From Ktedonosporobacter rubrisoli (GTDB lineage: Bacteria > Chloroflexota > Ktedonobacteria > Ktedonobacterales > Ktedonobacteraceae): a stretch of 64,000 bases of DNA. This document shows positions 27,056 to 37,071 of the stretch, piece after piece. The notes below the pieces were generated by a model. It was not told the origin of the DNA and did no database searches. It saw only the letters and a program-made list of their open reading frames with translations. The translations under genes were made by a program, and so were the position numbers. The stretch lies in assembly GCF_004208415.1 (NCBI RefSeq), contig NZ_CP035758.1, forward strand, positions 3,472,001-3,536,000, given 5' to 3'. Position 1 is the stretch's first letter. Each line of letters starts with the position of its first letter.

Positions 27056-28063
27056 CTAACGTTTCTCCTGCACTCGGGTAAAGAAATGATCAGCAGTCCC
27101 AAACAGCAGAGCCGATCCTGTTGCACTCATCCCAATGATGACCCCATGAGCATCTTCTTCAAAGGTAATCTGGAACGGCAGTGACTCAACAGCAAATATA
27201 TTGTGTGATCGCGGAATGAGTCTCGTCCTTGTCCAGACCTGTGGCATGCCATCGACGATGAGATGATCCTCTTCGAGCAGAATTAGACAAGCATGTTGGC
27301 CTCCATCTTCCTCAAAGGAGTATGTTCCAACAAAGTGCTCAAACTCGGAAGATGCAACGGCTGCCTTTTCCTGTGGAGGGAGGCGAAGAAATGTTATGAC
27401 ACTCTGTTCGTACGTCGTCCAGGAGCCCGCCGAATTCTCTAGAGCCATCTTAGAGGCATCGAACTGGGAGAATGCCGTCTCGATGAGGTGACGGAAATCC
27501 TTCCAGTAGGTGACCATTCCATCAAATCCCTGGAGTTGGCGCTGCTTTCCATAGGATGATTGGGTCGCACCTGCAATGAAGCGAGATTGTGTCTCACCAC
27601 CTCTCCTCTCACAAATCTTCTCAAGCGCACGCGCCACATCTTGTTGATACAAGTAGATGAGGCAGGGGTGAAGAGGATGGAGAATCTGTTCCACCTGAGA
27701 AAGATAGCTCTGGATCTCGTCGGCTGGAACGTTCAGTGGGAACAAGCTCCAGGTGAGATAGCCAAAGAGACATCCATCGAGAATCACAATGGTCTCCGAG
27801 GATTGAAGTTGCTGTGAGAACTCCTTCCATTTCAGCAGAACAGCCTCTATAATCTGATGGTAGCCCCCAGCCGTCAGGGTATCAATGGTCTGCTGCAAGG
27901 ACGCATGATCGTGAAAGACATAGAGTGGATGATCTTTTTCTTCCTCGTACCACCATCGGCAGGCAATCCCAGAGCGTGTGAGAGCATGGGTGACGGATTG
28001 TGCCAGGGTAGACTTGCCGGATCCAGGTATTCCTTCAATCAAGATCAATTTTGTATTCCGCAT
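27056..28063 (-). CDS. P-loop kinase-like protein, 335 aa
   Basis: It begins MRNTKLILIEGIPGSGKSTL, a Walker A loop directly at the N-terminus as in nucleotide and sugar kinases; a DGCLFGY segment at about 100 may be the Walker B region. The last third is a separate beta-rich region (FEHFVGTYSFEEDGGQHACL). The substrate is unknown. The fold suggests a small-molecule phosphotransferase such as an antibiotic or thymidylate kinase relative. The frame is intact and flanked by transposon debris. Confidence 0.6.
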   Translation of the reverse strand: MRNTKLILIEGIPGSGKSTLAQSVTHALTRSGIACRWWYEEEKDHPLYVFHDHASLQQTIDTLTAGGYHQIIEAVLLKWKEFSQQLQSSETIVILDGCLFGYLTWSLFPLNVPADEIQSYLSQVEQILHPLHPCLIYLYQQDVARALEKICERRGGETQSRFIAGATQSSYGKQRQLQGFDGMVTYWKDFRHLIETAFSQFDASKMALENSAGSWTTYEQSVITFLRLPPQEKAAVASSEFEHFVGTYSFEEDGGQHACLILLEEDHLIVDGMPQVWTRTRLIPRSHNIFAVESLPFQITFEEDAHGVIIGMSATGSALLFGTADHFFTRVQEKR

Positions 28064-28159
28064 GCCGCAACTCTTTCAAAAGCAGTTTTGAGGATCTCAG
28101 AAGGGTCTGTCCTGATCCTTCTTTTGCCTTTTTCATTATCCATGCCATCAATGAGCACG

Positions 28160-28975
28160 TCAATCCCGAAACCTCTCACCAGCCAAAAATGGAGAGGGAT
28201 ATCCTCTGGGCAAAGTGTCACGACACACGCGAGTAGCAGATGTTCGTCGGACGACGTAAAAGGAGATAGAAAGCAGGGAGAACCAATACAAACTGTTTAC
28301 TCCACCAAACTGGGCAACTCCGAGAGAAACAGGGCCTCTGCTCATGGCAATGGTTCGCCGATGGATCAGGTAAGTCCGCAAGGGTTCGCCTGTGATAGCT
28401 GAGTAGGGAACGACGCACTCTCGGTTTCCTTTGGCAACCTCGGCTCGGATGCGCACCATGCGCTGAGATGGATCGAGATCGTCGCCTCGCACAGAACACA
28501 CTTCTTCGTGGCGGAGCCCTGCATCATAGGCCAGGGCAGCCATACAGCACGTCCGCAGCGGAGCTTGCTTGACCACAGCCAGAAAGGCCCTCCACTGCTC
28601 ATCGCTCGCAATCCACAGCATGGTATAGAAGCGGGGCACGAGCGCTCGTTCGCGCTCAACACCAAAGCCCCAGGCGTATATCTTCCACGACCAACCGGAT
28701 GATTTGCTCGTTTTCCCTCCTCGATGAGAAAATCAAAAAAACAAGCGAACCGCCGTTAGACGCTGCTGAAGCGTCGCATTTGACAGACTCGTCGTTGGGA
28801 CGCGATCTGGAGACCCAGGCTTCGCCGAGGAGCGAGAACGCCCACGAAGCTCGCCGACATAGCGAGCAAGATCTACCCGTGTGGCAGCCACGGGCGAAAT
28901 ATCTGCTCTCTAGCAGAAACTAAGAAAGTCATCAAGGCCCCGGGCGTAAACATCAAGCATGTTGGGGGCTAGTCC
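28160..28975 (-). pseudogene. Tyrosine recombinase (integrase) remnant, frameshifted
   Basis: Upstream pieces read VDLARYVGELRGR and SNATLQQRLTAVRLFFDFLI (core-binding domain). The 28160-28640 frame gives CCMAALAYDAGLRHEEVCSV (first catalytic Arg region), RMVRIRAEVAKGNRECVVPY and the start of the linker. The second Arg, His and Tyr box is missing or scrambled. Probably a Tn554/TnpA-like relic linked to the TnpC-like fragment at 26540. Confidence 0.7.
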
Positions 28976-29147
28976 CGGCAACGTTTCCATGGTTAGTCAC
29001 GTTTTTGCGAGATCATGAGCTGCAGCCAACGGATAGCGGAACCATTCAAGAGCATCTGAACTTGTCGGTGAAAGCATCTGTGCCCCTTTCGGACTCTTCC
29101 AGGAAGTCACTCTAGGGACCGCTCATACCTCTTCCACATGAGGGCAT

Positions 29148-29501
29148 TTAGACAACCTGTTCAAATTCTCCACGTATCACACGCCCAATATCCAAGAGGG
29201 TGGTTACCTGCTGGTAGAGCTCGTCAATGCGCTCGTCGACGTCTACCTTGCTCATGACTTCATCATGATGGAATCGGTCAAGAAAGGAACTGAGGCTGAT
29301 CAGCACCACTTCGTCTGCTCCAACAGGGAAGGTCTCATCAAAGGCCAGGCATCCATACTTGGCTTCCAGGTTGCTTGCCACAAAGGTCACGTCATCAAGA
29401 GCTCCATAGGAGCGATAGATCTGAGCAGCTTCCCGTTGTATCTGCAAGAAGGCATCCACCTGCGCTTTCGGCACGCGATAGAGATAGATCGATGTGAACA
29501 T
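29148..29501 (-). CDS. Small DUF1428-like protein, 117 aa
   Basis: It starts MFTSIYLYRVPKAQVDAFLQ, a ferredoxin-like stress/ABM fold pattern also seen in DUF1428. AGGAGAAAGA lies before ATG at 29501. No signal peptide or membrane segment. Function unknown. It stands alone between recombinase and IS110 remnants. About 170 bp upstream of it hold nothing I recognise. Confidence 0.55.
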   Translation of the reverse strand: MFTSIYLYRVPKAQVDAFLQIQREAAQIYRSYGALDDVTFVASNLEAKYGCLAFDETFPVGADEVVLISLSSFLDRFHHDEVMSKVDVDERIDELYQQVTTLLDIGRVIRGEFEQVV

Positions 29502-29660
29502 TCTTTCTCCTTTCTCCTGTCTCTCTCGTTATCACCGTTGAGCAGCAAGCATGAAGCCAAATGGTGTGTCTCCGTCCAGAACTCTATACCCGTTCCTGGA
29601 GCACCATCCTGTCTTCATAGAGAGAAGAAGCATTCGTTGTTGCTATTCTAACATGAAAGG

Positions 29661-30190
29661 CTATTCCAAATAACGTATATCATCGTTTCTATGTAATTTT
29701 GATGGGATCTGCCTTACTTCACCGGCGAGCAAGGCGACGAGCATGTCACGCGCCGACTTGCTCATCAGGTCACTTGCCACCGCAACCAGCTTGATATTGG
29801 TATCCTCCAAGACCTTCTGGAGTCGATTGATGATGCGCGAACGCTCTTCCACCAAACTGGCACGGTAGCGCGTCAGTTCGCGTAGCTCTCGCTGCCAGGC
29901 CGGAGGCACAAAAATGGGTCGTACTAGTCCGTGTTGGAGCAAGTCGGCGATCCATTCGCATCTTTGAGATCGGTCTTGCGCCCAGGAACCGCCTTCAAGT
30001 GCTGGGCATTGACGACCATCACCTCCAGATGCCCCTCTAGCATGTTAAAGATGGGGTTCCAGAAACTGCCGGTGCTTTCCATCGCGACATTGGTGACCCC
30101 TAGTCCCTTGAGCCAATCGTACAAGCCCACGGGTTGTGCAACGAGGTAGTTGAAGAGCTCATCGTTAGGCGAGTGAGCATCAATTGTCAA
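29661..30190 (-). pseudogene. IS110-family transposase fragment
   Basis: The minus strand encodes LYDWLKGLGVTNVAMESTGS and VVNAQHLKAVPGRKTDLKDA of the RuvC-like DEDD domain. After a frameshift near 29940 it continues as HGLVRPIFVPPAWQRELREL and KVLEDTNIKLVAVASDLM. The C-terminal transposase domain with its Ser box is absent. Confidence 0.8.
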
Positions 30191-30312
30191 GAACTGGTCT
30201 CAGGCTCACTCTCAAGTCACTCCCCTTGCATATCGGTACCCTGATCTCTTACCAGCTCATTTTCTCTCATCCATCTTGACAGCCACCATCTCACCTGGTA
30301 TACTTCTCTTAA

Positions 30313-30334
30313 AATAAACAGCAGACGGTTTATT
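30313..30334. promoter_or_regulatory. Candidate TetR operator
   Basis: AATAAAC (30313-30319) and GTTTATT (30328-30334) form a perfect 7-bp inverted repeat with an 8-bp spacer, 17 bp before the tetR start. Its size and place fit autoregulation. Confidence 0.55.
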
Positions 30335-30350
30335 AATGAGAGGAGCGAGC

Positions 30351-31082
30351 ATGGCACGTACGGTCAAAGAACAGGACTATGCCGCCAAACGCAACGAGAT
30401 TCTCGATGCGGCACAGCGGTTGATTGCTACCAAAGGCTATGAGCAGATGACGATCCAGGATCTCCTGGATGCTCTTCGGATGTCCAAAGGAGCCCTCTAT
30501 CATTACTTTGATTCCAAACAGGCGGTTTTGGAGGGATTGATTGATCTTCTCCTGGAGCGAGTTGAGCAACGGTTTCTCCCTGTTCTGCAGGATTCGACGC
30601 TCTCTGCCCTGGACAAACTGCAACACTTCTTTACGACCCTGGTAGAGTGGAAGACCGAACAGCGACCTATGACGCTGACGCTCCTGCGTGTGTGGTATCT
30701 CGATGAGAATGCCATTTTCCGTCAAAAGCTGCGCGAAATGCGTGTGAAACGATTCGCGCCGAGGCTTGCGGTGATCCTTCATCAAGGGCTGCAGGAGGGA
30801 AGCATGACGCTCTCGTATCCCGATCAAACAGGCCGCGTCATTTTGTCTCTCGTCGAGGATCTCTCAGATACTCTGGCGAGATGGCTTCTCTCCAAGGAAG
30901 CAACACAGGACGACTCGCTGCTCATCGAAGAAGTGGTTGCCGCCTCGACCGAGGCGGTCGAGCGCGTGCTTGGAGTACCGAGCCACTCCTTATCCCTCGT
31001 CGATGCTCAAGCATTGAGCGTCTGGATGATCCCATCGGAAAACAATCCCTCAACTGGATCTGACAAAGGAGACCCACGATGA
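30351..31082 (+). CDS. TetR-family regulator, 243 aa
   Basis: The N-terminal helix-turn-helix reads ILDAAQRLIATKGYEQMTIQ, then DLLDALRMSKGALYHYFDSK. The ligand domain is about 190 residues with a long C-terminal tail. ATG at 30351 is chosen because GAGAGGA precedes it; an upstream ATG at 30336 overlaps the operator edge. Its stop overlaps the start of the metallo-beta-lactamase gene (ATGA), so it heads a three-gene operon and probably represses it. Confidence 0.85.
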   Translation: MARTVKEQDYAAKRNEILDAAQRLIATKGYEQMTIQDLLDALRMSKGALYHYFDSKQAVLEGLIDLLLERVEQRFLPVLQDSTLSALDKLQHFFTTLVEWKTEQRPMTLTLLRVWYLDENAIFRQKLREMRVKRFAPRLAVILHQGLQEGSMTLSYPDQTGRVILSLVEDLSDTLARWLLSKEATQDDSLLIEEVVAASTEAVERVLGVPSHSLSLVDAQALSVWMIPSENNPSTGSDKGDPR

Positions 31083-32086
31083 AGCTATATCCACTCCATA
31101 TTGGGAACACCAAGGTCCCGTATGGGCAGTTTTATGGAGGGAAAGAGTGGACGGGTTGGCGCGGGTTCTGGCGCTTCGTGACAGACAAAAGTCACTCTAT
31201 TATGGTTCCTATCTATGCCTACTTGATCGAACATCAAGAGGCTGGTCTGATTCTAGTTGACGCAGGCATTAACTGGGAGCAGGCCAACGAACACAACCAG
31301 TACTACAAAGGGCCACTCCTGCATCTGCTCCTGGACGAAGACGAGTATCAGCTCGATCGAGCGCTTGAACTTCGCGCACAGGTGCAGCGTCTTGGATATC
31401 GCTGCGAAGAGATCCAGATGGTCATCCTGACCCATATCCATGAAGATCATATTGGCGGACTACCTGCCGTTCCTCAGGCGAAGCTCGTTGTCTCGCAGGT
31501 CGAGTGGAACGCGAAGCTGCTCGGCCCTTTTTTCCCGCTTGCTAAGGCACCTACGCTGGTGGGAAGAAAGCCGGAACTGGTGGCTTTCTCGTCCGGGCCC
31601 TATCAGAGTTTTGAGAGAAGTCAAGATCTGTTGGGAGATGAGAGTATTCTCCTGTTACCCACACCAGGGCACTCTCCAGGTCATCTCAGCGTCCTGATTC
31701 GCATGGAGGGCTATGCTGTGCTGATTGTTGGGGATACGCTCTACACGCTGCGCCACCTGGCAGTCGACCAGGTACGAGCGATCATGCTGAGCAAATCTGC
31801 CCAGCACCAGCAGCTTGCTTCGATTCGACAGATCCAACGCTTGCGCCAGGCTGAGCCTGACCTGCTGATTGCTCCCATGCACGACCACACCGCCTATCTC
31901 TCTCGGTATCTTGAGCCAGGTCTCTCAGCTGGAGACCTTTCTCTCAAGGCGCGGCAGGCCATTAAAGCATATGAGGCACGGATGTTTGAGCAGGGATACC
32001 ACCTGGTCCCAGACGCCTTGCCCCACTTTCTTCCTCCAGCCGATGAGGGGCGTGTGGGTACAGTCACAGAGCCAGCATTGGTCTGA
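31079..32086 (+). CDS. Metallo-beta-lactamase-fold hydrolase, possible lactonase, 335 aa
   Basis: Metal motif LTHIHEDHIGGLP (HxHxDH) at about residues 121-133, then TPGHSPGH and VGDTLY provide the remaining ligands. Insertions and the N-terminal entry resemble the AiiA-type N-acyl-homoserine lactonase group, but substrate cannot be read from sequence. Translationally coupled to tetR by a 4-bp overlap; followed 64 bp later by a glycosyltransferase. The trio suggests inactivation of a small molecule sensed by the TetR protein. Confidence 0.8.
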   Translation: MKLYPLHIGNTKVPYGQFYGGKEWTGWRGFWRFVTDKSHSIMVPIYAYLIEHQEAGLILVDAGINWEQANEHNQYYKGPLLHLLLDEDEYQLDRALELRAQVQRLGYRCEEIQMVILTHIHEDHIGGLPAVPQAKLVVSQVEWNAKLLGPFFPLAKAPTLVGRKPELVAFSSGPYQSFERSQDLLGDESILLLPTPGHSPGHLSVLIRMEGYAVLIVGDTLYTLRHLAVDQVRAIMLSKSAQHQQLASIRQIQRLRQAEPDLLIAPMHDHTAYLSRYLEPGLSAGDLSLKARQAIKAYEARMFEQGYHLVPDALPHFLPPADEGRVGTVTEPALV

Positions 32087-32150
32087 GAGCCAGGTGCCCT
32101 GCAAGCTTCTGATGAAAACCAGTCTTCACCAAGTAAAGGAGAAACGTTGT

Positions 32151-33443
32151 ATGCGCGTGACTATTCTCACCGGCGGCACACGGGGCGATGTACAGCCCTA
32201 TGTCGCATTAGGACAGGGCTTGCAGCGCTCTGGTCACGAGGTCACACTCGCAACCACCGCCCAATTTGAGCCGTTTGTGCTCGACCATGGCCTGCACTTT
32301 TTCCCCTTGTCAGGCGATCCCCAAGAGGTGCTGGAGGCATCACTCAAAGAGGAGGGAAAACGAGCAACACGAACGGGAATCGCGGCACGGCTGGCTGCGG
32401 TCAACACGCTGATGCGCACTGCTATGCGCGAGTGTTACACCGCTTGTCAACAAGCTGATGCGATCGTGTTCAATCCCATTACGGTCTTTGCCTGTCTTCC
32501 CATCGCGCAACAGTTGCACCTGCCCTGTATGGCGGCCTATCTTCAGCCCATCGAGCCAACACATGCCTTTCCAGGCATTCTGTTTCCCTCGTTGCCAGCA
32601 TGGCTGGGTGTGGCGCGTGCCCCTTACAATCTGGTGACGGGCAAGGTACTCGACTCGATGCGTTGGCGTATGCTCAAGAAGCCAATTCAAAGCGAGGCCC
32701 ACGCCTTGCTGGGCCTTTCACCCCAGGCGGTGCACAATCCTTCGCAGGTCGTACGTGAGCAAGAGATCTCCATTGTTTATGGTTACAGTCCTGCTGTGTT
32801 GCCGAAACCCTCAGACTGGCCTGCCGAAAGTCTGGTCACTGGCTACTGGTTTCTGCAGGAAGAGGCGACGTTCCAGCCACCTGCTGATCTTGTGCGTTTC
32901 CTTGAAGCCGGTCCTGCACCAGTATATATCGGCTTTGGGAGCATGGCAAACCCACACGCTGAGGCCTTGACCCGCGAAGTCGCACGCTCCCTCTCGATGG
33001 CGCACCAACGCGCCGTGGTCACGACCGGATGGGGAGCTTTGCATCACACAACATGGCCAGAGACCGTGTATGAAACAGCATCCATTCCCCATTCCTGGCT
33101 CTTCCCCCGCATGGCAGCGACGGTGATTCACGGGGGGGCTGGCACGGTCGCTGCCAGCCTGCGCGCTGGGAAACCAACCATCGTGATCCCGTTTCTGGGA
33201 GACCAGGGATTCTGGGGAGAGCGTGTCCATGCGTTGGGGGCCGGTCCTCAGTCCATTCGGAACACGCGTTTGACGGCCGAGCGTCTGAGTGCAGCAATCA
33301 ACGAGGCGGTGACGGATGAGCGCATGCGCGCGAACGCTGCCGCTCTGGGCGAACAGATCCGCGCAGAGAACGGCGTTGGGCAAGCGGTGAGTGCCTTCAA
33401 CGCATACCTCGCTGGCCACAGAGCCCAGCAGACAGCCCACTGA
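32151..33443 (+). CDS. UGT/MGT-like glycosyltransferase (GT1), 430 aa
   Basis: N-terminal MRVTILTGGTRGDVQPYVAL is the acceptor-domain start of sterol/macrolide-type glycosyltransferases. The C-terminal nucleotide-sugar region has YIGFGSM, then VIHGGAGTVAASLRAGKPTI, then PFLGDQGFWGERV, with the conserved HGGAGT and DQ. ATG at 32151 has AAAGGAG upstream. In the operon with tetR and the hydrolase it may modify the same compound; a secondary-metabolite role is equally possible. Confidence 0.85.
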   Translation: MRVTILTGGTRGDVQPYVALGQGLQRSGHEVTLATTAQFEPFVLDHGLHFFPLSGDPQEVLEASLKEEGKRATRTGIAARLAAVNTLMRTAMRECYTACQQADAIVFNPITVFACLPIAQQLHLPCMAAYLQPIEPTHAFPGILFPSLPAWLGVARAPYNLVTGKVLDSMRWRMLKKPIQSEAHALLGLSPQAVHNPSQVVREQEISIVYGYSPAVLPKPSDWPAESLVTGYWFLQEEATFQPPADLVRFLEAGPAPVYIGFGSMANPHAEALTREVARSLSMAHQRAVVTTGWGALHHTTWPETVYETASIPHSWLFPRMAATVIHGGAGTVAASLRAGKPTIVIPFLGDQGFWGERVHALGAGPQSIRNTRLTAERLSAAINEAVTDERMRANAAALGEQIRAENGVGQAVSAFNAYLAGHRAQQTAH

Positions 33444-33599
33444 AGCGGGTTGGGAGCCGTTCGTCCCGTGTATGACGCGAGCCGGGAAGGGGCAAGGGCC
33501 AGAGCTACCGGCCTGCGCTCTCAGCAGGAAAGCTTGGCTTTCTGCCACAAATCGCCGATTTGATCAGGTCTGCGCGCCGAGCTACACCGAACGGAAGCG

Positions 33600-35004
33600 A
33601 GGAGAAGTTGTGCGCACCCGGACGGTTGTGCGGTCCGTCACATTTGCATCAGCTTCTCGGCATGTTTGGCGGAGCAGTCAGTGGGATTCCCGAGGCGAAC
33701 TGCAACGAGCGATCAAGGTAAGCCGCAGCTACGCCATACCCTTTGGGCTTTCCCTCGCTTCCATCCTCGTGCGGCTAGATGGGTTGTACGGCGATGCCGC
33801 GCCCCCGCTTGATGTGCTCTCGGCGAACCTGACGTTGCTCGTGAGAAGTCGAGCCTCTCATCTGCTGGATCTTGACGTGGTAAAACGTCGCCTGGCTCAT
33901 GCTCCTGACCACGTGAGTCCGCACGCGGAAAGCGGCATGACGCGCTTGCTCTATGACTGTGCGTCCGCCCCCGTCACACCAGCCGGTCCCAACGTGCGCC
34001 TGGCGGTCGCAACCCATGCGGGAACCTCCCCTGACCCTGCTGGTGGTGTCGAGCGCGACGGAATCGTCTACGAGTTGTTTCTCAGCACCTTTCCCTCCCC
34101 GGCGTTTACGACTTCGGATATCCTTGAACTGTACCTGCATCGTGGCTCATTTGAAACCGTACTGGCCGATGAAGACAAGGAGCAAGACGCAGATCGCTAG
34201 TACTCTCATTACCTCCTGCGGCAAGGAATTTGCCCAGATCCTGGCTCAATGGACGTGGGATATCCGGCTGGAGTTGGGCCAACAGCTCTCTCCAACCGAG
34301 CTGCGCACCACCGAATTTGCCCACGCGCGCGACACAGATCAGCCCGCGACCAATGTGCCAGCACCAGAGGTCGCCCCAACACCTCCGGGCGTGTACGGTC
34401 CACCGCAATGGGCCCGGCCATCTTCTCCCCATGGTTTTCCTGGCTCCACATTCACTCCGCAGCCAGATGGGACCCTGCGTTGCCCTGCCAACCATCCGCT
34501 GTACCCGAAGGCTCGGCGTCCCGAGCAGAATGACTCTCTACGAGTGTTGTACGCCGTACGCATCGGTCATTGCTGTTCCTGCCCCTTACGCTCACAGTGT
34601 CAGGAGAGTCTCAGCACACTCAAACTGCGACGAGTGAGTGCGGTGCCCCGGCCTCTGGACGCCCCGCACTCGGATTCCTCGCCTCCTGCTGAGACCATCA
34701 GCGCACCACGTGCTTCTGCTCTGGCGCGACTGGCCGCGCTGTAGCATTCAGCTGACCTGGCTGAAGCGGGTCCGCAATCAAATCATTTGCCTGGAAAGCT
34801 CTGCCCCTGTTGCGCGTGGTGGCGCAACAGCGCCCTCAGAGCAGATCTTCACCCGAGCGAAGCGCGCATTGGCGACTCTCCTGGAACCAGCGTTTGGCAC
34901 GCAATGCTCGTCAAGAGGATGCTCCCAGACTGATCGTCACGCTTCATGGACTTCCAGCCACCTTTGCCTCTGCCTTTGGCTTCGATCTGCTTGCCGCTGC
35001 CTAG
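33600..35004 (+). pseudogene. Degraded IS4-like DDE transposase
   Basis: Pieces in three frames line up as one transposase: RSYAIPFGLSLASILVRLDG, TRLLYDCASAPVTPAGPNV, then YLHRGSFETVLADEDKEQDA (close to the IS4 signature Y-x2-R-x3-E-x6-K), then HPLYPKARRPEQ with CSCPLRSQCQ, and finally RLSWNQRLARNARQEDAPRL to 35004. Frameshifts lie near 34200 and 34750. Longer overlapping frames in this stretch are not genes. Confidence 0.65.
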
Positions 35005-35226
35005 CCTTACCACGCGCTCCCGTTGTGTTGCTGCCTTCACTATCGCCTCACCAGGCTACCGGTCCTTGATTGATCCCATTCAATTATGAGTGCTCTTCGC
35101 AACCTTCGTTCTGATGCTGGGGTAATGGTAACTTTATGCGCGTACCTTTACTTGAGCTTAACTCGTTGCGCAAACCGTGGGTAGCTTTGCACCATTCTCT
35201 TATGGACAAGAAGCCAGCTCCTACCC

Positions 35227-35272
35227 TTGACATCTTCCCTCTTTTCTCCTATAGTAGTTATCAAGTGATAAC
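35227..35272 (+). promoter_or_regulatory. tetR promoter with overlapping operator
   Basis: TTGACA (35227-35232) and TATAGT (35250-35255) are 17 bp apart. Immediately downstream the 16-bp palindrome GTTATCAAGTGATAAC (35257-35272) covers the expected transcription start. A sister palindrome lies at 35969-35984. Confidence 0.75.
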
Positions 35273-35310
35273 TAAAAAATAATTCTTGGCCAGAGGAGAG
35301 AACAACAACA

Positions 35311-35952
35311 GTGGCCCCAAGGCAGCAGAAACACCGTGCTCAGGGAGATGCAGAGGAAACCCGACAGATGATCATGCGCGTGGCTTATGAGCTCTTTATG
35401 CAGTATGGCTATCGTGCTGTCACCACGCGCCAACTGGCCGAGGCATGTGGTTTAACCCAACCAGCTTTGTACCACCATTTTGCTGAGAAGCAGGACTTAT
35501 ATCTGGCCGTCGTCTCAGAGGAAATTGCCAAGATCAAAGCAGCTCTTGAGCGTATTGTTCGCCGTTCCGAAGAGGTAGAGACCGGGCTACGCCACATCGC
35601 TAGTTTTCTCCTCAGCAGGAGCCGATATGATCTGAACCTGATGCTGCATGACGTACGCTATGAGCTCTCATCTGATGCGCGTCTAGTCTTGGATGAGCAA
35701 TTTCGCGAGGGCTTTATCCTTCCGCTGGCTACCCTCTTTGAGCAAGGCATTCGTCAGGGCAGGCTCCGCTCATCGGAAGAGGGTGGATTAGCACCAATCC
35801 AATCAGCCTATCTATTTATGACGACACTCTCGGCCTTTACGCGGCAGCCACAGAAGCAAGCAATGCAATCAGAGTCGGCTGCTCATGGAGCCGTCGCCGA
35901 TCTGGTGGTGCGCCTTCTACTTCATGGACTTGCCGCCCCGGAGCGGACATAA
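35311..35952 (+). CDS. TetR-family regulator of the carotenoid operon, 213 aa
   Basis: Helix-turn-helix at about residues 30-60: AVTTRQLAEACGLTQPALYHHFAEK. The rest is an all-helical ligand domain. The start is GTG at 35311 after GAGGAGAG. Matching TTATCA-N2-TGATAA palindromes lie over its own promoter and in front of the crt operon, so it very probably represses both. The inducing ligand is unknown. Confidence 0.85.
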   Translation: MAPRQQKHRAQGDAEETRQMIMRVAYELFMQYGYRAVTTRQLAEACGLTQPALYHHFAEKQDLYLAVVSEEIAKIKAALERIVRRSEEVETGLRHIASFLLSRSRYDLNLMLHDVRYELSSDARLVLDEQFREGFILPLATLFEQGIRQGRLRSSEEGGLAPIQSAYLFMTTLSAFTRQPQKQAMQSESAAHGAVADLVVRLLLHGLAAPERT

Positions 35953-35968
35953 TTTTTTTTATCCCTTC

Positions 35969-35984
35969 CTTATCACTTGATAAG
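35969..35984. promoter_or_regulatory. Second operator of the TetR regulator, upstream of the crt operon
   Basis: CTTATCACTTGATAAG is a perfect 16-bp palindrome sharing TTATCA-N2-TGATAA with the one at 35257-35272. It lies 17 bp after the tetR stop and 86 bp before the phytoene synthase start. Confidence 0.72.
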
Positions 35985-36069
35985 CTAGGGGATGGCCCAA
36001 TTCTCAGGAGAGAGAAAACTGTGTATGTTTGTTTATGAAATGTCATTGTGAAAGAAGGAGCCATCAGAT

Positions 36070-37071
36070 ATGAAGAGCAACCCGCATATCAAGCTACCTG
36101 CGCAAGGGAAGACATCAGGTGAAAGTGATATGCCTTCTGATTGTTTCTGGACATTGACCTCTACGCGGCAAGAGCACCTCCTGGCAACGCATGGCAAAAC
36201 ATTCTCCTTTGCCGCGCGCTTTTTCCCTACGGCAGTACGCCGTGCGGTAGTTTCACTCTATGCATTCTTTCGTACCCTGGATGATCTGGTGGATGAGCGC
36301 GGTGAAGGCTGGTGCCGTAACGACGTCGGACAAGAATTGGACGCCTGGCACTACTGGTTTGCTTGTGGCGCACGTTCAGATGCGCCCCGTGAGCCGCTTG
36401 GAACTATCCTCGCCTCTCTGCAGGAGACCTACCAGATCCCGGTCGCCATCTTCGATGATTTTCTGGATGGTCTGCGTTCAGATCTAGAGCCAGTCCAGGC
36501 GCGTGATTTCCTTGAACTATATCATTACTGTTATCAGGTTGCCGGCACCGTTGGGATAGCAATGAGCTATGTGCTTGGTGTGCACTCTGAGCAGGCCCGC
36601 CTGGCAGCAAAACAGCTTGGCATTGCTATGCAGCTTACGAATATCCTGCGTGACCTTGGCAGTGATCTCTCTGTTGGGCGCATCTATCTGCCCTGTTCGG
36701 AATTAGAGCATTTCGGATCTTCCTCTCAACATTTACTGCGTCTCTATCAAGCGCAAAAGGGTCCAGATGAACGCTTCCGCGCACTGATGCGTTACCAGAT
36801 TCAGCGCGCTCGTTTCTACTATCAAGAGAGTTTGCAAGGTGTCTGGTTACTTACACCTGACTGTCGTCTACCTATCCTGTTGGCAGGTCGTCTATATCGG
36901 AACATTCTGCGCGAAATCGAGCGCAGCCAGTACGATGTCCTTCGCCAACGCGCCTCAACCTCGTGGCTTACTAAGCTGGGTGAAGCTGGCATTGTCTTTT
37001 TGCTGGATCTTCTCTGGAGGAATGGGGAAGTAACCTCTCCTGCAGAACTGGAGTGCGTATATGAAGAGTGA
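36070..37071 (+). CDS. crtB: Phytoene (or squalene/diapophytoene) synthase, 333 aa
   Basis: It would condense two prenyl diphosphates head to head. Both Asp-rich motifs are present: FRTLDDLVDE (about residue 74) and LTNILRDLGSDLSVGRIYLP (about 190-210). ATG at 36070 follows an AAGAAGGAG site. First gene of the carotenoid operon; its end overlaps the GT2 gene by 11 bp. Context with CrtI and CruF favours C40 phytoene. Confidence 0.88.
   Translation: MKSNPHIKLPAQGKTSGESDMPSDCFWTLTSTRQEHLLATHGKTFSFAARFFPTAVRRAVVSLYAFFRTLDDLVDERGEGWCRNDVGQELDAWHYWFACGARSDAPREPLGTILASLQETYQIPVAIFDDFLDGLRSDLEPVQARDFLELYHYCYQVAGTVGIAMSYVLGVHSEQARLAAKQLGIAMQLTNILRDLGSDLSVGRIYLPCSELEHFGSSSQHLLRLYQAQKGPDERFRALMRYQIQRARFYYQESLQGVWLLTPDCRLPILLAGRLYRNILREIERSQYDVLRQRASTSWLTKLGEAGIVFLLDLLWRNGEVTSPAELECVYEE

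Noticed and set aside
33391..34744. Two long overlapping frames as new genes
   Set aside because: Their in-frame fragments join into one decayed IS4-like transposase, and the overlaps are by-products of its frameshifts.
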